This document shows positions 54,337 to 63,090 of a DNA stretch of 64,000 nucleotides, in pieces (position 1 is the first letter of the stretch; every line of letters begins with the position of its first letter). Both the position numbers and the translations under genes were made by a program. Source of the stretch: a virus. Where the stretch lies: positions 1-64,000 of the IMG/VR virus record IMGVR_UViG_3300046694_000202; one strand, 5' to 3'. The notes beneath the pieces are model-generated. The model saw nothing but the letters and a program-made list of their open reading frames with translations. It ran no database searches and was not told the origin of the DNA.

Positions 54337-57300
54337 ATGACCGACGCAGTAATTCCCTTCCGTGGGGCGGGCGGTGGCCAGAAGCAGCCGACCCGCACCG
54401 ACGACAACCTCTTCTCTCGCGACGTAGTCGAGATCGTCTTTGCCCTCGGCGAAGGCCCGATCCGCGGCCCGGTCGACGGTATGAAGTCGATCTACGTGGG
54501 CGGCACGCCCGCGATGTCGCAGGACGGCTCCACGAATTTCGACAGCTTCAACGTCGGTATCATGCGCGGCCACGCGGGCGATCCGCCGGTCAACTATCGG
54601 CTCGGTGGCGAAACCTCGAACACGTCGGTCGGCGTTCGACTCTTCCAGAACACGTGGGTCTCGCGCACGACCGATGACTCGCTGCGCAACAAGGTTGACC
54701 AGCTCCAGGCGCGGATTCTCTTCAACACGCTGTACAAGTCCAACGACGATGGCACGTTCAACAACACCGCGTCGTTCGAACTCCAGTATCGCCAGTCGAC
54801 CAACCCGAACTGGTCAGCGGTCAACGGTGGCACGATCAACGTCACAGGCAAGACCACGGCTGGCTATGTGGTCGACTATGTGTGGGACGTGCCGCGCGTG
54901 AATGACACGTGGGTCATCCGCGTGAAAAAGAACAACCCGGATTCGAGCAACACCGACTTCTGTGACTTTAGCTGGGAGAGCTTTCAGGAAGTCACGAAGG
55001 GCAACCGCACGTACGACCGCGTGGCCCTCATGCACATCGTCGCGCTCGCGACGAGCCAGTTCTCGTCGGTGCCCGACATCGGCATCGATCTGGACGGTCT
55101 CGAGATTTTGGTCCCGACGAACTACAACCCCGACGCGCACGCAACCGCTGGCACGTGGGATGGCTCCTTCAAGCAGGCGTGGACGAACAATCCGGCGTGG
55201 ATCCTGTACGACCTCATCATGAACACGAGCTACGGGCTGCGGAAATATTACCCGTGGCTCACGTGCAACCGCTTCGACTTCTACGACGCGGCAGCATGGT
55301 GCGACGCGCCTGTCCCGAACGGTGTGGGTGGCTCGCAGCCGCGCTACACGTTCAGCATGGTCGTCAAGGACCAGCAGTCGGGCCTCGACATGCTCCAATA
55401 CGTGGCGGGTTCCTTCGGCGCGTGCATCTTCGATGACGCGACGGGAACGGTGCATCTGCGCGTGGACAAGTGGGAAGAGCCGTCTATGCTCTTCACCCCA
55501 GAGAACGTGACCCCGGAAGGCTTCGCCTACACGTTCTCGGACATGAGCACTCGATACAACGACATCGAGGTCAAGTTCGTGAACCCGGACCTGGACTGGC
55601 AGCAGGACATCCGGCCCGCGCGCAATCAGGATCACATCAATCTCAACGGCAGCATCCCACTCTCCTTTGACGCCATCGGCTGCACGAACGAGCACGAAGC
55701 ACTGCGCCGCGCCTACTATCGCCTCGTCACGGCCACGACGGAAGTCGCGACGGTGCAGTTCACGACCACGCGCCTCGGCGTGCTGCTCGACCCCTTCAAG
55801 CCGATCTACGTCGCCGACCCGGTGACGGGCTGGGCCGAGAGCGGCCGGATCAAGTCGATCATCAACGGCAAGATCAACCTGCGCGACCCGATCTACTTCA
55901 CGAGCAACCAGAACTACACGCTGAAGCTGCAGACCACCACGGGCATCTCGACGTTCACTGTGAACCCCGGCATGATCGGCTCGGTGTATGCGCTCAACAT
56001 CGTGTCTGGCATCGTGCCGGCGAACGTGCCTGATCGCTCGGTGTTCTCGCTGGAGGACACAGGTGGCTTCGGTCTGTCGAAGCCGTTCCGTGTGATCTCG
56101 GTGGAGCCGGCCGACAACAGCCCGAACGCATACTCGGTCACCGCTGTTGAGATGAACATCAACAAGCAGTGGGCCGCAGACAACTGCATCCCGATCGGCT
56201 CGGTCCCGTACTCGTTCAAGAACCCGCTGATTCCGCCGCCGCCGAGCAACCTCGTCTGCGAGTCGGGCACGGACATGCTGCTGCTCGGGCAAGACGGCTC
56301 GATCATGGCGCGGATCTTCGCCCACTGGGATCCGCCCGGTAGCGCGCTGGTCGACCGCTACATCATCCGCTGGAAGGAAAGCCTCCAGAACACGTGGTTC
56401 GAGACGAACTCCACGGGCGAGAGCGTCATCCTCGCACCGTGCAAGACCGGCACGACCTACGACATCGTGATCGAGGCGGTGAGCGCGTTCGGCTATCGCA
56501 GCTCGCAGCTGCAGCTCTGGAACTATAAGTGCGTCGGCAAGGACCAGCCGCCGAGCAACGTGAAGAACTTCCGCTTCACGCGCCGCGCGCTCGACATCCT
56601 GCTGACGTGGGATGCGATCCCTGACTTGGACCGCTTCGGCTACGAGCTGCGCCTTGGCTCCACGTGGGACACCGCGAAGGTGCTCGTGACCGACTACGCG
56701 GCCACGCAGTTCGCCTGGACGACGGACACGGGCGGCAGCTACAACTTCCTGATCCGCGCGAAGGACACGTCGGGCAACCTGTCGCTGCAAGCGACGATCT
56801 GCTCGGCGCTGCTCACCGGCCCGTCGCCGGTTGGCGGCGTCATCGCGATCCAGTCGGGCAACCGCGTGGACTTGCGCTGGGATCCGAACCCCGAGGACAA
56901 CATCCTCGACTACGAGATCCGCGAAGGCTCGACGTGGGCCACCGGCATCTTCTTGGCGAAGGTCAAGTCGACGAGCTACAGCGTGACCGCTGGTTCGTCT
57001 GGCACGCGCCTCTTCTGGCTCAAGGCCATCGCCTCACCGGGGATCTACTCCGACAAGGCGACGTTCGTCACGACCGACATCGCGAAGTCCGACAACACGA
57101 ACATCATCTACACCACAGACGAAGTGGTGAACCAGTTCGCCGGCACGAAGTACAACATGGTCACCTACGGCCCCGCGCAGCTGCGGATGGACGACGGCAA
57201 GGCCAAGTCGGAATACATGTTCTCGGTCGCGCTCGCGGACGTGTTCAAGGCACAGAACTCGCTGTTCATCGGCCTGGACGCGATCGTCGACGACAAGACG

Positions 57301-57921
57301 ACCTGGGCGCAATCGACCTATCCTTGGAAAGACCCGCAAGCGAACAAGGGCTGGACGACCCCTGGCGACGTGGCGTCGATCAAGTACTCGATCCAGATCT
57401 CGATGTCGACGGGCAACCCGACCGGCGTGCTGTACCAGTGGCGCATGGACAACACGCTGACTTACGCGGGCGTTGGCGAAGATGGCTCGGTCACCGAAAG
57501 CCAGACGGTCACGTACAAACCGAGCAAGTACGGCGCCGGACTCTACTGTCAAGTCGCCCCGCTGCAACCGCTGCCGACGAAGGTCACGTTCAGCACCAAC
57601 GTGCCGAACATCTTCAGCACCACGTTCTGGATCCTGCCGGATGACCTGACCGACAAGGTGTTCATGACGGTGGTCGGCCGTGACGGGAAGTTCATCAAGC
57701 TCGGCTACACCGCCGCCACCCTGTCGCTGTATGCGATCGACAACGATGGCACGAAAGTCTCGATGCCGATCGGTCTCGCAGTGGGCGAGCGCTTCCTCGT
57801 CGGTCTGTCGCAAGACACGAACGATCGCCGGATCTACTTCGCGAAGGAAAGCGGCGCGTGGTATCGCGCGTCGATCGCCAAGGGTGGAATCGGCGCTGGC
57901 GTCCAAGTCAAACTCTACTGA
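54337..57921 (+). CDS. central tail tip protein, host specificity (gpJ-like)
   Basis: 1194 residues. N-terminal hub (about 1-480) with GEGPIRGPVDGMKSIYVGGT and tip-attachment core features, followed by three fibronectin type III-like domains (about 630-905: FAHWDPPGSALVDRYIIRWK; TWDAIPDLDRFGYELRLGST; RWDPNPEDNILDYEIREGST). The C-terminal third is a beta-rich receptor-facing region. It ends the conical tail tip and contacts the cell. 3-base spacing to the next gene. Confidence 0.93.
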   Translation: MTDAVIPFRGAGGGQKQPTRTDDNLFSRDVVEIVFALGEGPIRGPVDGMKSIYVGGTPAMSQDGSTNFDSFNVGIMRGHAGDPPVNYRLGGETSNTSVGVRLFQNTWVSRTTDDSLRNKVDQLQARILFNTLYKSNDDGTFNNTASFELQYRQSTNPNWSAVNGGTINVTGKTTAGYVVDYVWDVPRVNDTWVIRVKKNNPDSSNTDFCDFSWESFQEVTKGNRTYDRVALMHIVALATSQFSSVPDIGIDLDGLEILVPTNYNPDAHATAGTWDGSFKQAWTNNPAWILYDLIMNTSYGLRKYYPWLTCNRFDFYDAAAWCDAPVPNGVGGSQPRYTFSMVVKDQQSGLDMLQYVAGSFGACIFDDATGTVHLRVDKWEEPSMLFTPENVTPEGFAYTFSDMSTRYNDIEVKFVNPDLDWQQDIRPARNQDHINLNGSIPLSFDAIGCTNEHEALRRAYYRLVTATTEVATVQFTTTRLGVLLDPFKPIYVADPVTGWAESGRIKSIINGKINLRDPIYFTSNQNYTLKLQTTTGISTFTVNPGMIGSVYALNIVSGIVPANVPDRSVFSLEDTGGFGLSKPFRVISVEPADNSPNAYSVTAVEMNINKQWAADNCIPIGSVPYSFKNPLIPPPPSNLVCESGTDMLLLGQDGSIMARIFAHWDPPGSALVDRYIIRWKESLQNTWFETNSTGESVILAPCKTGTTYDIVIEAVSAFGYRSSQLQLWNYKCVGKDQPPSNVKNFRFTRRALDILLTWDAIPDLDRFGYELRLGSTWDTAKVLVTDYAATQFAWTTDTGGSYNFLIRAKDTSGNLSLQATICSALLTGPSPVGGVIAIQSGNRVDLRWDPNPEDNILDYEIREGSTWATGIFLAKVKSTSYSVTAGSSGTRLFWLKAIASPGIYSDKATFVTTDIAKSDNTNIIYTTDEVVNQFAGTKYNMVTYGPAQLRMDDGKAKSEYMFSVALADVFKAQNSLFIGLDAIVDDKTTWAQSTYPWKDPQANKGWTTPGDVASIKYSIQISMSTGNPTGVLYQWRMDNTLTYAGVGEDGSVTESQTVTYKPSKYGAGLYCQVAPLQPLPTKVTFSTNVPNIFSTTFWILPDDLTDKVFMTVVGRDGKFIKLGYTAATLSLYAIDNDGTKVSMPIGLAVGERFLVGLSQDTNDRRIYFAKESGAWYRASIAKGGIGAGVQVKLY

Positions 57922-57923
57922 TC

Positions 57924-58391
57924 ATGCCGCATACCATCTCCGACATCACCTTCAAGTCGACCGTGCTCGACGACGACAGCTTCGTGAAGAAGGTCAACTA
58001 CGACGCCCCGGAGGGGTTCTCCCCCTTCCAGAACTTCTTCGCGGGCGACTACACGTACAAGAACGCGATCTTCCGGCTCGGGATGGAGTCGGAAGCAGGC
58101 GACCGCGGCATCATCAACAAGCTGCAGCTGGTGGTCGACGTGCCCGACATCTTCGACCGTGGCCTCACGATCGTGAACACGGCCGGCATCATCCGCGTGT
58201 TCTTCAACCGCCCTTTTCACATCCCGCCCACGATGGTCGTGGCGGTGGAAAGCGCGAGCGACGCCTGCGTGGCGCGCGTGGTTTCCGGAGCGCTCGGGGT
58301 CACAAAGACCTACTTCGACTGCTATCTCGAACGCACGAGCGACAAAGCGAAGATCACCGGAGCGTTGACGTGGGCCGCGCACGCCTACTAA
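57924..58391 (+). CDS. tail-tip associated protein
   Basis: 155 residues from ATG 57924, directly after J. Beta-rich with two similar halves. No family recognised. By position a small tail-tip or fibre attachment protein. Confidence 0.66.
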   Translation: MPHTISDITFKSTVLDDDSFVKKVNYDAPEGFSPFQNFFAGDYTYKNAIFRLGMESEAGDRGIINKLQLVVDVPDIFDRGLTIVNTAGIIRVFFNRPFHIPPTMVVAVESASDACVARVVSGALGVTKTYFDCYLERTSDKAKITGALTWAAHAY

Positions 58392-58426
58392 AACTCCTGG
58401 GCTGCGCTGGCCCGCGCCCGTAAAAT
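58392..58426 (+). promoter_or_regulatory. late promoter candidate 2
   Basis: AACTC starts 29 bases before TAAAAT, with a CCCG tract before the -10. Same spacing and ends as candidates 1 and 3, but no TTG-type -35. Precedes the tail fibre gene. Confidence 0.45.
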
Positions 58427-58451
58427 CCGGATAGCTTAAGGACACCACACC

Positions 58452-59936
58452 ATGCAGAATTACACCCAGATTCCGGACAGCCAGCGGATCTCCGATTCGC
58501 TGCTGCCGCTCCTGAATAACGACCAGACCGGGATCTCGCGCAACGCCGGGGACAACTACCCGACCATCGGTCTCGTCGTGGGGATGCCCTACTACAGCAC
58601 GAGCCAGAACAAGCTGTTCCGCCTGTCGAGCCTGTCACCGCTCACGTGGGTGGTCGAGATCGACTACAACCGGCCGTACGCGTATCAGGATAGCGTCGAT
58701 GCTGCAAACGCAAACGCCAACGGGCGCGTGTCGCGGGCCGGCGACATCATGTCGGGCTTCCTCACGCTGAGCGGCGACCCGACCGCCGCGCTGCACGCCG
58801 CGTCGAAACGGTACGTCGATGCGCAGACCACCGTCGCGATCAACAGCGCGAACTCGCGCGTCTCGCGCGGCGGCGACAGCATGTCTGGTTTCCTGACGCT
58901 GTACACCGACCCGCAGCAGCCCTACCACGCCGCGACGAAGAACTACGTCGACGTGTACATCAACAGCTTGGCGGGCAGCAAGCTCGCGAAGAACGGCGAC
59001 ACGCTCGGCGAAGTGTTCAACAACGGCTGGTATCGCTCAAACGGCGCGGTGGGCTGGTACAACCAGACGTATGGTGGCGGCATCTTCCAGAACCAGGGGG
59101 GCTACGTCAGCACCTTTGGCGGCACAGGCTTCCTGACTCCGTGGCACACGCTCGAAGTGAACACGGGCGGCATCTGGACGGCGCGCTACGGCTGGCTCGA
59201 AAACCGGTTCGCGGACAAGAGCGCCGAGGGCAGCTTCAACTCGTGCGGCACGCTGAACAACTCGACGAACCCGACCGTGGTCCCCGGCTCGTTCTATCTC
59301 CAGGCGAGCGGCCGTCAGGTGCAGCTCGTGCGTACCTTCGGCAACTGCAACTGCAACTGCGCCTGCACGTGCTTCCCCGCAGGCACGCGGATCCTGATGG
59401 GCGACAAGAAGACGTGGCGCGCGGTCGAGACGCTGCAGGTCGGCGAGATCGTCATGACCCCGACCGGCCCCGAGCCGATCCTTGAGATCGAGACGCCGTA
59501 CCTTGGCTCGCGCAAGATGTGCATGTTCGCCGACGGCTCGCTGAAGTGGACCGATGACCACGCGTTCTGGACGCGCCGCGACGGCGTGCAGGGATTCTCG
59601 GTGGTCGACAAGGACTCGTTCATGAACGGCGTCGAGGCGGGTCTCGTGAAGGGCCTGAAGAACCACGACGACCTGCTGGTGATGAACGACCGCCTGGACG
59701 AGTTCGCGCACCTTGAGGGCTGGAAGAAGAAGCGCGTGTTCCGCTACACGCAGCCGGCCGAAACGAAGGTCTATCTGCCGATCGTCGGTGGCTCGCACAT
59801 GATCATCGCTGAAGGCTTCGTCGTCAGCGCGGGCATGGACGAAGAGACGTTCGACTACAAATCGCTGGACTGGAAGGGCATGGACATCGCTCACCAGCCA
59901 ATCAACCGTGAGGCGTTCTTCGATGCTCGTTCATAA
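58452..59936 (+). CDS. tail fibre with C-terminal CxCxCxCxC tract and Hint (intein-like) domain
   Basis: 494 residues. Residues about 1-75 probably attach the fibre. Two fibre repeats follow (AGDIMSGFLTLSGDPTAALH and GGDSMSGFLTLYTDPQQPYH, each ending YVD; about 95-170), then a beta-rich shaft/tip (about 175-290). The tract at 299-307 has Cys at every second position, and C307 begins a Hint domain (CFPAGTRILM; block B motif KWTDDHAFWT with His370). The usual C-terminal His-Asn of splicing inteins is absent (ends VVSAGM), so N-terminal cleavage or ester transfer at C307 is expected instead of splicing. The stop overlaps the next start by 14 bases. Confidence 0.88.
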   Translation: MQNYTQIPDSQRISDSLLPLLNNDQTGISRNAGDNYPTIGLVVGMPYYSTSQNKLFRLSSLSPLTWVVEIDYNRPYAYQDSVDAANANANGRVSRAGDIMSGFLTLSGDPTAALHAASKRYVDAQTTVAINSANSRVSRGGDSMSGFLTLYTDPQQPYHAATKNYVDVYINSLAGSKLAKNGDTLGEVFNNGWYRSNGAVGWYNQTYGGGIFQNQGGYVSTFGGTGFLTPWHTLEVNTGGIWTARYGWLENRFADKSAEGSFNSCGTLNNSTNPTVVPGSFYLQASGRQVQLVRTFGNCNCNCACTCFPAGTRILMGDKKTWRAVETLQVGEIVMTPTGPEPILEIETPYLGSRKMCMFADGSLKWTDDHAFWTRRDGVQGFSVVDKDSFMNGVEAGLVKGLKNHDDLLVMNDRLDEFAHLEGWKKKRVFRYTQPAETKVYLPIVGGSHMIIAEGFVVSAGMDEETFDYKSLDWKGMDIAHQPINREAFFDARS

Positions 59937-60630
59937 AAGCCTGATCCCCACGGATCTCACCGAAGAGGAAGCGCAGCAGACCGTTGACATCGTCAACGTT
60001 CTGCCGGTCGGCAACGGCTTCACGATGCAGTGCGCGTCGCTGAGCCTCTACTGGCAGTTCAATCTCGACCTCGTCAAGTACGGCAACGACGTGATGTACC
60101 TGTGTCGTACCCGTACCAACCAGTGGGTCGTGATGTGGGCCACGGATCTGCACGAGTCGAAGGACAGCTTTTCCTCGGCTATGCTGCGCAAGAACGTGGA
60201 TGAGTTCAAACCAGTGGTGATGATCGGCATCAACGCGGACAAGACCGACTACACCGCCCTCTTCTTCTGCAACTCGCGCGAACCTAACAACCCGAATCCC
60301 CAGGTTGATGACGCCGCCGAGAGTGGTGACATGACGATGAAGCGGTTGATGCCATCGATCGAGCCGTTGTTGCAACGTCATTGGGCCAAGCACAAGCTGC
60401 TCAAGGACACGAAAACGAACGACTCATTGGCCGCTCTGGAGGCCCAAGTGGACCTGCTCACGAGCTGGCTGCTGATGCTCCTGCCCCTGCAGGCCGACAA
60501 GCTCCAAAGACTCCTTGACGTTGGCGTGCTGACGTTGAAAGATAGTGACGTAGCCCTGGATGACGTGGTCGCATTTAAAAGCGCACTCCGTGAAAGGCAG
60601 GCGCTTTACCTCGCGACTATCGGCAAATGA
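59923..60630 (+). CDS. unknown protein coupled to fibre and radical SAM genes
   Basis: 235 residues. An N-terminal region (PTDLTEEEAQQTVDIVNVLP, then LSLYWQFNLDLVKYGNDVMY) recalls small binding proteins, followed by a helical C-terminal half (AQVDLLTSWLLMLLPLQADK). No family recognised. It overlaps the fibre gene by 14 bases and the radical SAM gene by 4 bases, so it is probably a chaperone, recognition protein or partner in fibre processing (inference). Confidence 0.7.
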   Translation: MLVHKSLIPTDLTEEEAQQTVDIVNVLPVGNGFTMQCASLSLYWQFNLDLVKYGNDVMYLCRTRTNQWVVMWATDLHESKDSFSSAMLRKNVDEFKPVVMIGINADKTDYTALFFCNSREPNNPNPQVDDAAESGDMTMKRLMPSIEPLLQRHWAKHKLLKDTKTNDSLAALEAQVDLLTSWLLMLLPLQADKLQRLLDVGVLTLKDSDVALDDVVAFKSALRERQALYLATIGK

Positions 60631-61988
60631 CAACCTTCGTTCTCAAGACGCTCGACGCTAACAACGTCGAGCGTCGGTTTTTCTACAACAACATGCGCAG
60701 CACGCTGGTCGAGGCACAGACCGGCCGCTCGGTGATTCCGACTCGAGCCGCAGACACCCCGCAAAGCCCCGCCCAGCAAGACTTCCGCAAATCGAAAACG
60801 ATCCGGACGCTGAAGATCCAGCTCGGTCTCTCGTGTAATTACAGCTGCGATTACTGCTCGCAGCGCTTCGTGCCGCACGACGAGCCGACTGGCCCCTACT
60901 CCGTCGACCACTTCATCTCGCGCTTGAGCTGGAACGCCTCGCTCGCCGACGATGCCACGATCGAGTTCTGGGGTGGCGAGCCGCTGGTCTACTGGAAGAC
61001 GCTGGTCCCGCTGGTCGAGCAGCTGCGCATCCGCTACCCCGCGCTCACGTTCCGCATGATCACGAACGGCTCGCTGCTGGACCCGATGAAGGCGAGCTGG
61101 CTGATCACGAACGGCTTCCACATCGGCATCAGCCACGACGGTCCTGGCCAGCACGTGCGCGGCCCCGATCCGCTCGATGATCCGGAGAAGCGCGAGGCGA
61201 TCCTCATGCTGTACCGGCGCCTGCGTCCGCTCGGCCGTATCAGTTTCAACGCGATGCTGCACTCGCAAAATACGTCGCGCGCGGCGATCCAGCAGTTCTT
61301 CGTGAAGCTCACGGGCGACGAGGAAGTGCCGGTCGGTGAAGGCATGTTCGTCGATGCCTACGATGAAGGTGGCCGGGGCATGTCTTTCCTTGACGCCGCG
61401 GATCACGTCGAATATCGTCGCAAGGCGTTCACCGAGCTGAAGTCTGGGCTGGCCCTCAACTTCGGATCGGTGACCGAAAAGATTCACGACTTTGCAGAGT
61501 CAGTCGCCACGGGTCGGCCGGCGTCTACCGTAGGGCAGAAGTGCGGTTCCGATCGCGCGGACACCCTCACGGTGACACTGACAGGCGACGTTCTCACTTG
61601 CCAAAACGTCTCGGCTGTTTCCGTTGCCCCGAACGGGAAGAGCCACCGCGCTGGCAATTGGGACGAAATGGATCAGGTGCGGGTCGCCTCCTCGCGCCAC
61701 TGGTCGACTCGTGAGCACTGTTCGAGCTGCCCGGTCGTGCAATTGTGCAAGGGCAGCTGCATGTTCCTCGAAGGCGATCTCTGGAATGTCACGTGCGATA
61801 CGGCCTACAGCGATAACGTCGTGTTCCTCGCGACCGCCCTTCTGGAGCTGACCGGCTGCACCCTGCAACGCATCGAGCCGATGACTGGCTCGTTGCCTGA
61901 GCACCGCCAGGACGTTTTCACGCCACTGGCGAAAAAGAGCGGGACCACCACCCCGCGCAAAATCATACGGATCAACACGGAAAAGTAA
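60627..61988 (+). CDS. radical SAM enzyme with complete SPASM domain
   Basis: 453 residues. The radical SAM core has the CNYSCDYC (CxxxCxxC: C70, C74, C77) cluster site and the GGEP glycine motif EFWGGEPLVYW (about 113-123). The C-terminus carries the full SPASM pattern: C306-x13-G-x4-C325, then C365-x2-C-x5-C-x3-C378 and a final C390, which would hold two auxiliary [4Fe-4S] clusters. Enzymes of this type modify peptides or proteins (thioether links, oxidised Ser/Cys, epimerised residues). A phage-encoded, fibre-linked copy with all these cysteines is unusual; the fibre is the obvious candidate substrate (inference). Confidence 0.95.
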   Translation: MTTFVLKTLDANNVERRFFYNNMRSTLVEAQTGRSVIPTRAADTPQSPAQQDFRKSKTIRTLKIQLGLSCNYSCDYCSQRFVPHDEPTGPYSVDHFISRLSWNASLADDATIEFWGGEPLVYWKTLVPLVEQLRIRYPALTFRMITNGSLLDPMKASWLITNGFHIGISHDGPGQHVRGPDPLDDPEKREAILMLYRRLRPLGRISFNAMLHSQNTSRAAIQQFFVKLTGDEEVPVGEGMFVDAYDEGGRGMSFLDAADHVEYRRKAFTELKSGLALNFGSVTEKIHDFAESVATGRPASTVGQKCGSDRADTLTVTLTGDVLTCQNVSAVSVAPNGKSHRAGNWDEMDQVRVASSRHWSTREHCSSCPVVQLCKGSCMFLEGDLWNVTCDTAYSDNVVFLATALLELTGCTLQRIEPMTGSLPEHRQDVFTPLAKKSGTTTPRKIIRINTEK

Positions 61989-61990
61989 TC

Positions 61991-62266
61991 ATGGATCAGC
62001 AACCGCAACAGCAAGACCCGACGCCCCTCATCCGCGCTCTGCAAGGCCAGCGCAACGAAGCGCTCGACCACATGGCCGACGCACGTGCCGCACTCGAATT
62101 CACGCAAGCACAGCTGCGCGGCGCGACCGAAGCGCTCGCCGTGCAAGAGTCGCTGGTCGACGACCTGCGTATGCAGCTCGACACGACGAAGGCAGCGATG
62201 GCCGTTCTGCAAGAACAGCTCGAAGCCGCGCGCGCACCGCAGGCTGAACTCACACTGGTGGAGTAA
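61991..62266 (+). CDS. small coiled-coil protein
   Basis: 91 residues, Gln-rich N-terminus then a continuous coiled coil (LRGATEALAVQESLVDDLRM). No Cys, so not a peptide precursor for the radical SAM enzyme. Follows it by 2 bases. Confidence 0.68.
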   Translation: MDQQPQQQDPTPLIRALQGQRNEALDHMADARAALEFTQAQLRGATEALAVQESLVDDLRMQLDTTKAAMAVLQEQLEAARAPQAELTLVE

Positions 62267-62269
62267 GCC

Positions 62270-62353
62270 ATGCCGCTCGGCCTGATCATGTGGCTGTTCT
62301 GGGGCGTCCTCCTCTCGCCGACGCGCCCCGGCGACAAACTACCGAAAGCCTGA
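62270..62353 (+). CDS. 27-residue hydrophobic peptide
   Basis: Begins at ATG 62270 with GGAG 6 bases upstream: MPLGLIMWLFWGVLLSPTRP followed by a short charged tail. Size and hydrophobicity would fit a small membrane peptide or a leader. Too short for a family call. Confidence 0.45.
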   Translation: MPLGLIMWLFWGVLLSPTRPGDKLPKA

Positions 62354-62450
62354 CCTGAACACTGGCACTTAAACAGCGCTACAAGGGGTGCTCTGTTCCC
62401 CGACATTACTGCCGCTTGTAGCGTGCGCGAATGGTTCAGCGTGGTTCACA

Positions 62451-62475
62451 AGGACACCTACGGGTGTCCTTTTTC
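62451..62475 (+). terminator. Rho-independent terminator
   Basis: Perfect AGGACACC/GGTGTCCT stem around TACG followed by TTTT. Ends the tail fibre/radical SAM transcript. Confidence 0.92.
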
Positions 62476-62494
62476 ATTTGCCGTCCGAAACTCT

Positions 62495-62523
62495 TTGTAT
62501 CGAGTAAACCCCGTCGATAAAAT
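62495..62523 (+). promoter_or_regulatory. late promoter candidate 3
   Basis: TTGTAT, 17 bases, TAAAAT, preceded by AACTC and with CCCGTCGA before the -10, matching candidate 1 closely. Precedes the lysis genes. Confidence 0.6.
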
Positions 62524-62556
62524 TTGGGCCACTCACCACCACAACGAGTGCCCACG

Positions 62557-63090
62557 ATGTCAATCACATCCGACCAACTTCGGCAGATCTGGAGAAACGC
62601 TTCGGCCACGCGCTGCGAGAAGTTTGCTCCCCTCCTGTCCGATGCGATGGCGCGCTTCGGTATCGATACGAACGAAGAGATCGTCTACTTCCTCGCGCAA
62701 GTCTCACACGAGTCTGGCGAAGCCCAATGGCTGGAAGAGCTGGCATCAGGCAAGGCGTACGAGGGCCGCAAGGATCTCGGCAATACGCAGCCCGGTGACG
62801 GTGTTCGTTACAAGGGCCGAGGCCTCATCCAATGTACGGGCCGGACGAACTATCAGCTGATGGGGATGATGCTCGACCTCGATCTGATCTCGAACCCCGA
62901 GCAGCTGTGTGAGCCGAAGAACGCTGTCGATAGCGCTGCCGCCTTCTGGTGGAACCACAAGCTCGACAACATCGCGCTCAAGAAAGACTTCGTCGCTGTG
63001 ACGAAGGTCATCAACGGTGGCACCAACGGTCTGGCCGACCGGCAGTTGTATCTGTCGCGCGCTCGGGCAGCGATCCCGGAGGCGGCATAA
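62557..63090 (+). CDS. endolysin, GH19 chitinase/lysozyme type
   Basis: 177 residues. GH19 signature: catalytic Glu region FLAQVSHESGEAQWLEELAS, then AYEGRKDLGNTQPGDGVRYKG and RGLIQCTGRTNYQLMG, and a C-terminal FWWNHKLDN segment. Degrades peptidoglycan. No signal peptide, so it would depend on a holin for access. Start at ATG 62557; the in-frame start 11 codons upstream is rejected. Confidence 0.94.
   Translation: MSITSDQLRQIWRNASATRCEKFAPLLSDAMARFGIDTNEEIVYFLAQVSHESGEAQWLEELASGKAYEGRKDLGNTQPGDGVRYKGRGLIQCTGRTNYQLMGMMLDLDLISNPEQLCEPKNAVDSAAAFWWNHKLDNIALKKDFVAVTKVINGGTNGLADRQLYLSRARAAIPEAA

Larger units (their letters stand above)
62354..62556 (+). other. 203-base intergenic region before the lysis genes
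   Basis: No gene. Contains the inverted repeat CGCTACAAG/CTTGTAGCG (62377-62385, 62415-62423), a terminator at 62451-62475 and late promoter candidate 3 at 62495-62523. Confidence 0.6.

Noticed and set aside
61991-62266. Small protein after the radical SAM gene as a RiPP precursor
   Set aside because: It has no Cys and is a coiled coil. The Cys tract in the fibre is a better candidate substrate.
62377-62470. tRNA-like segment with GGTTCA
   Set aside because: No acceptor stem or anticodon arm fits; the stem-loop and terminator explain the pairing.
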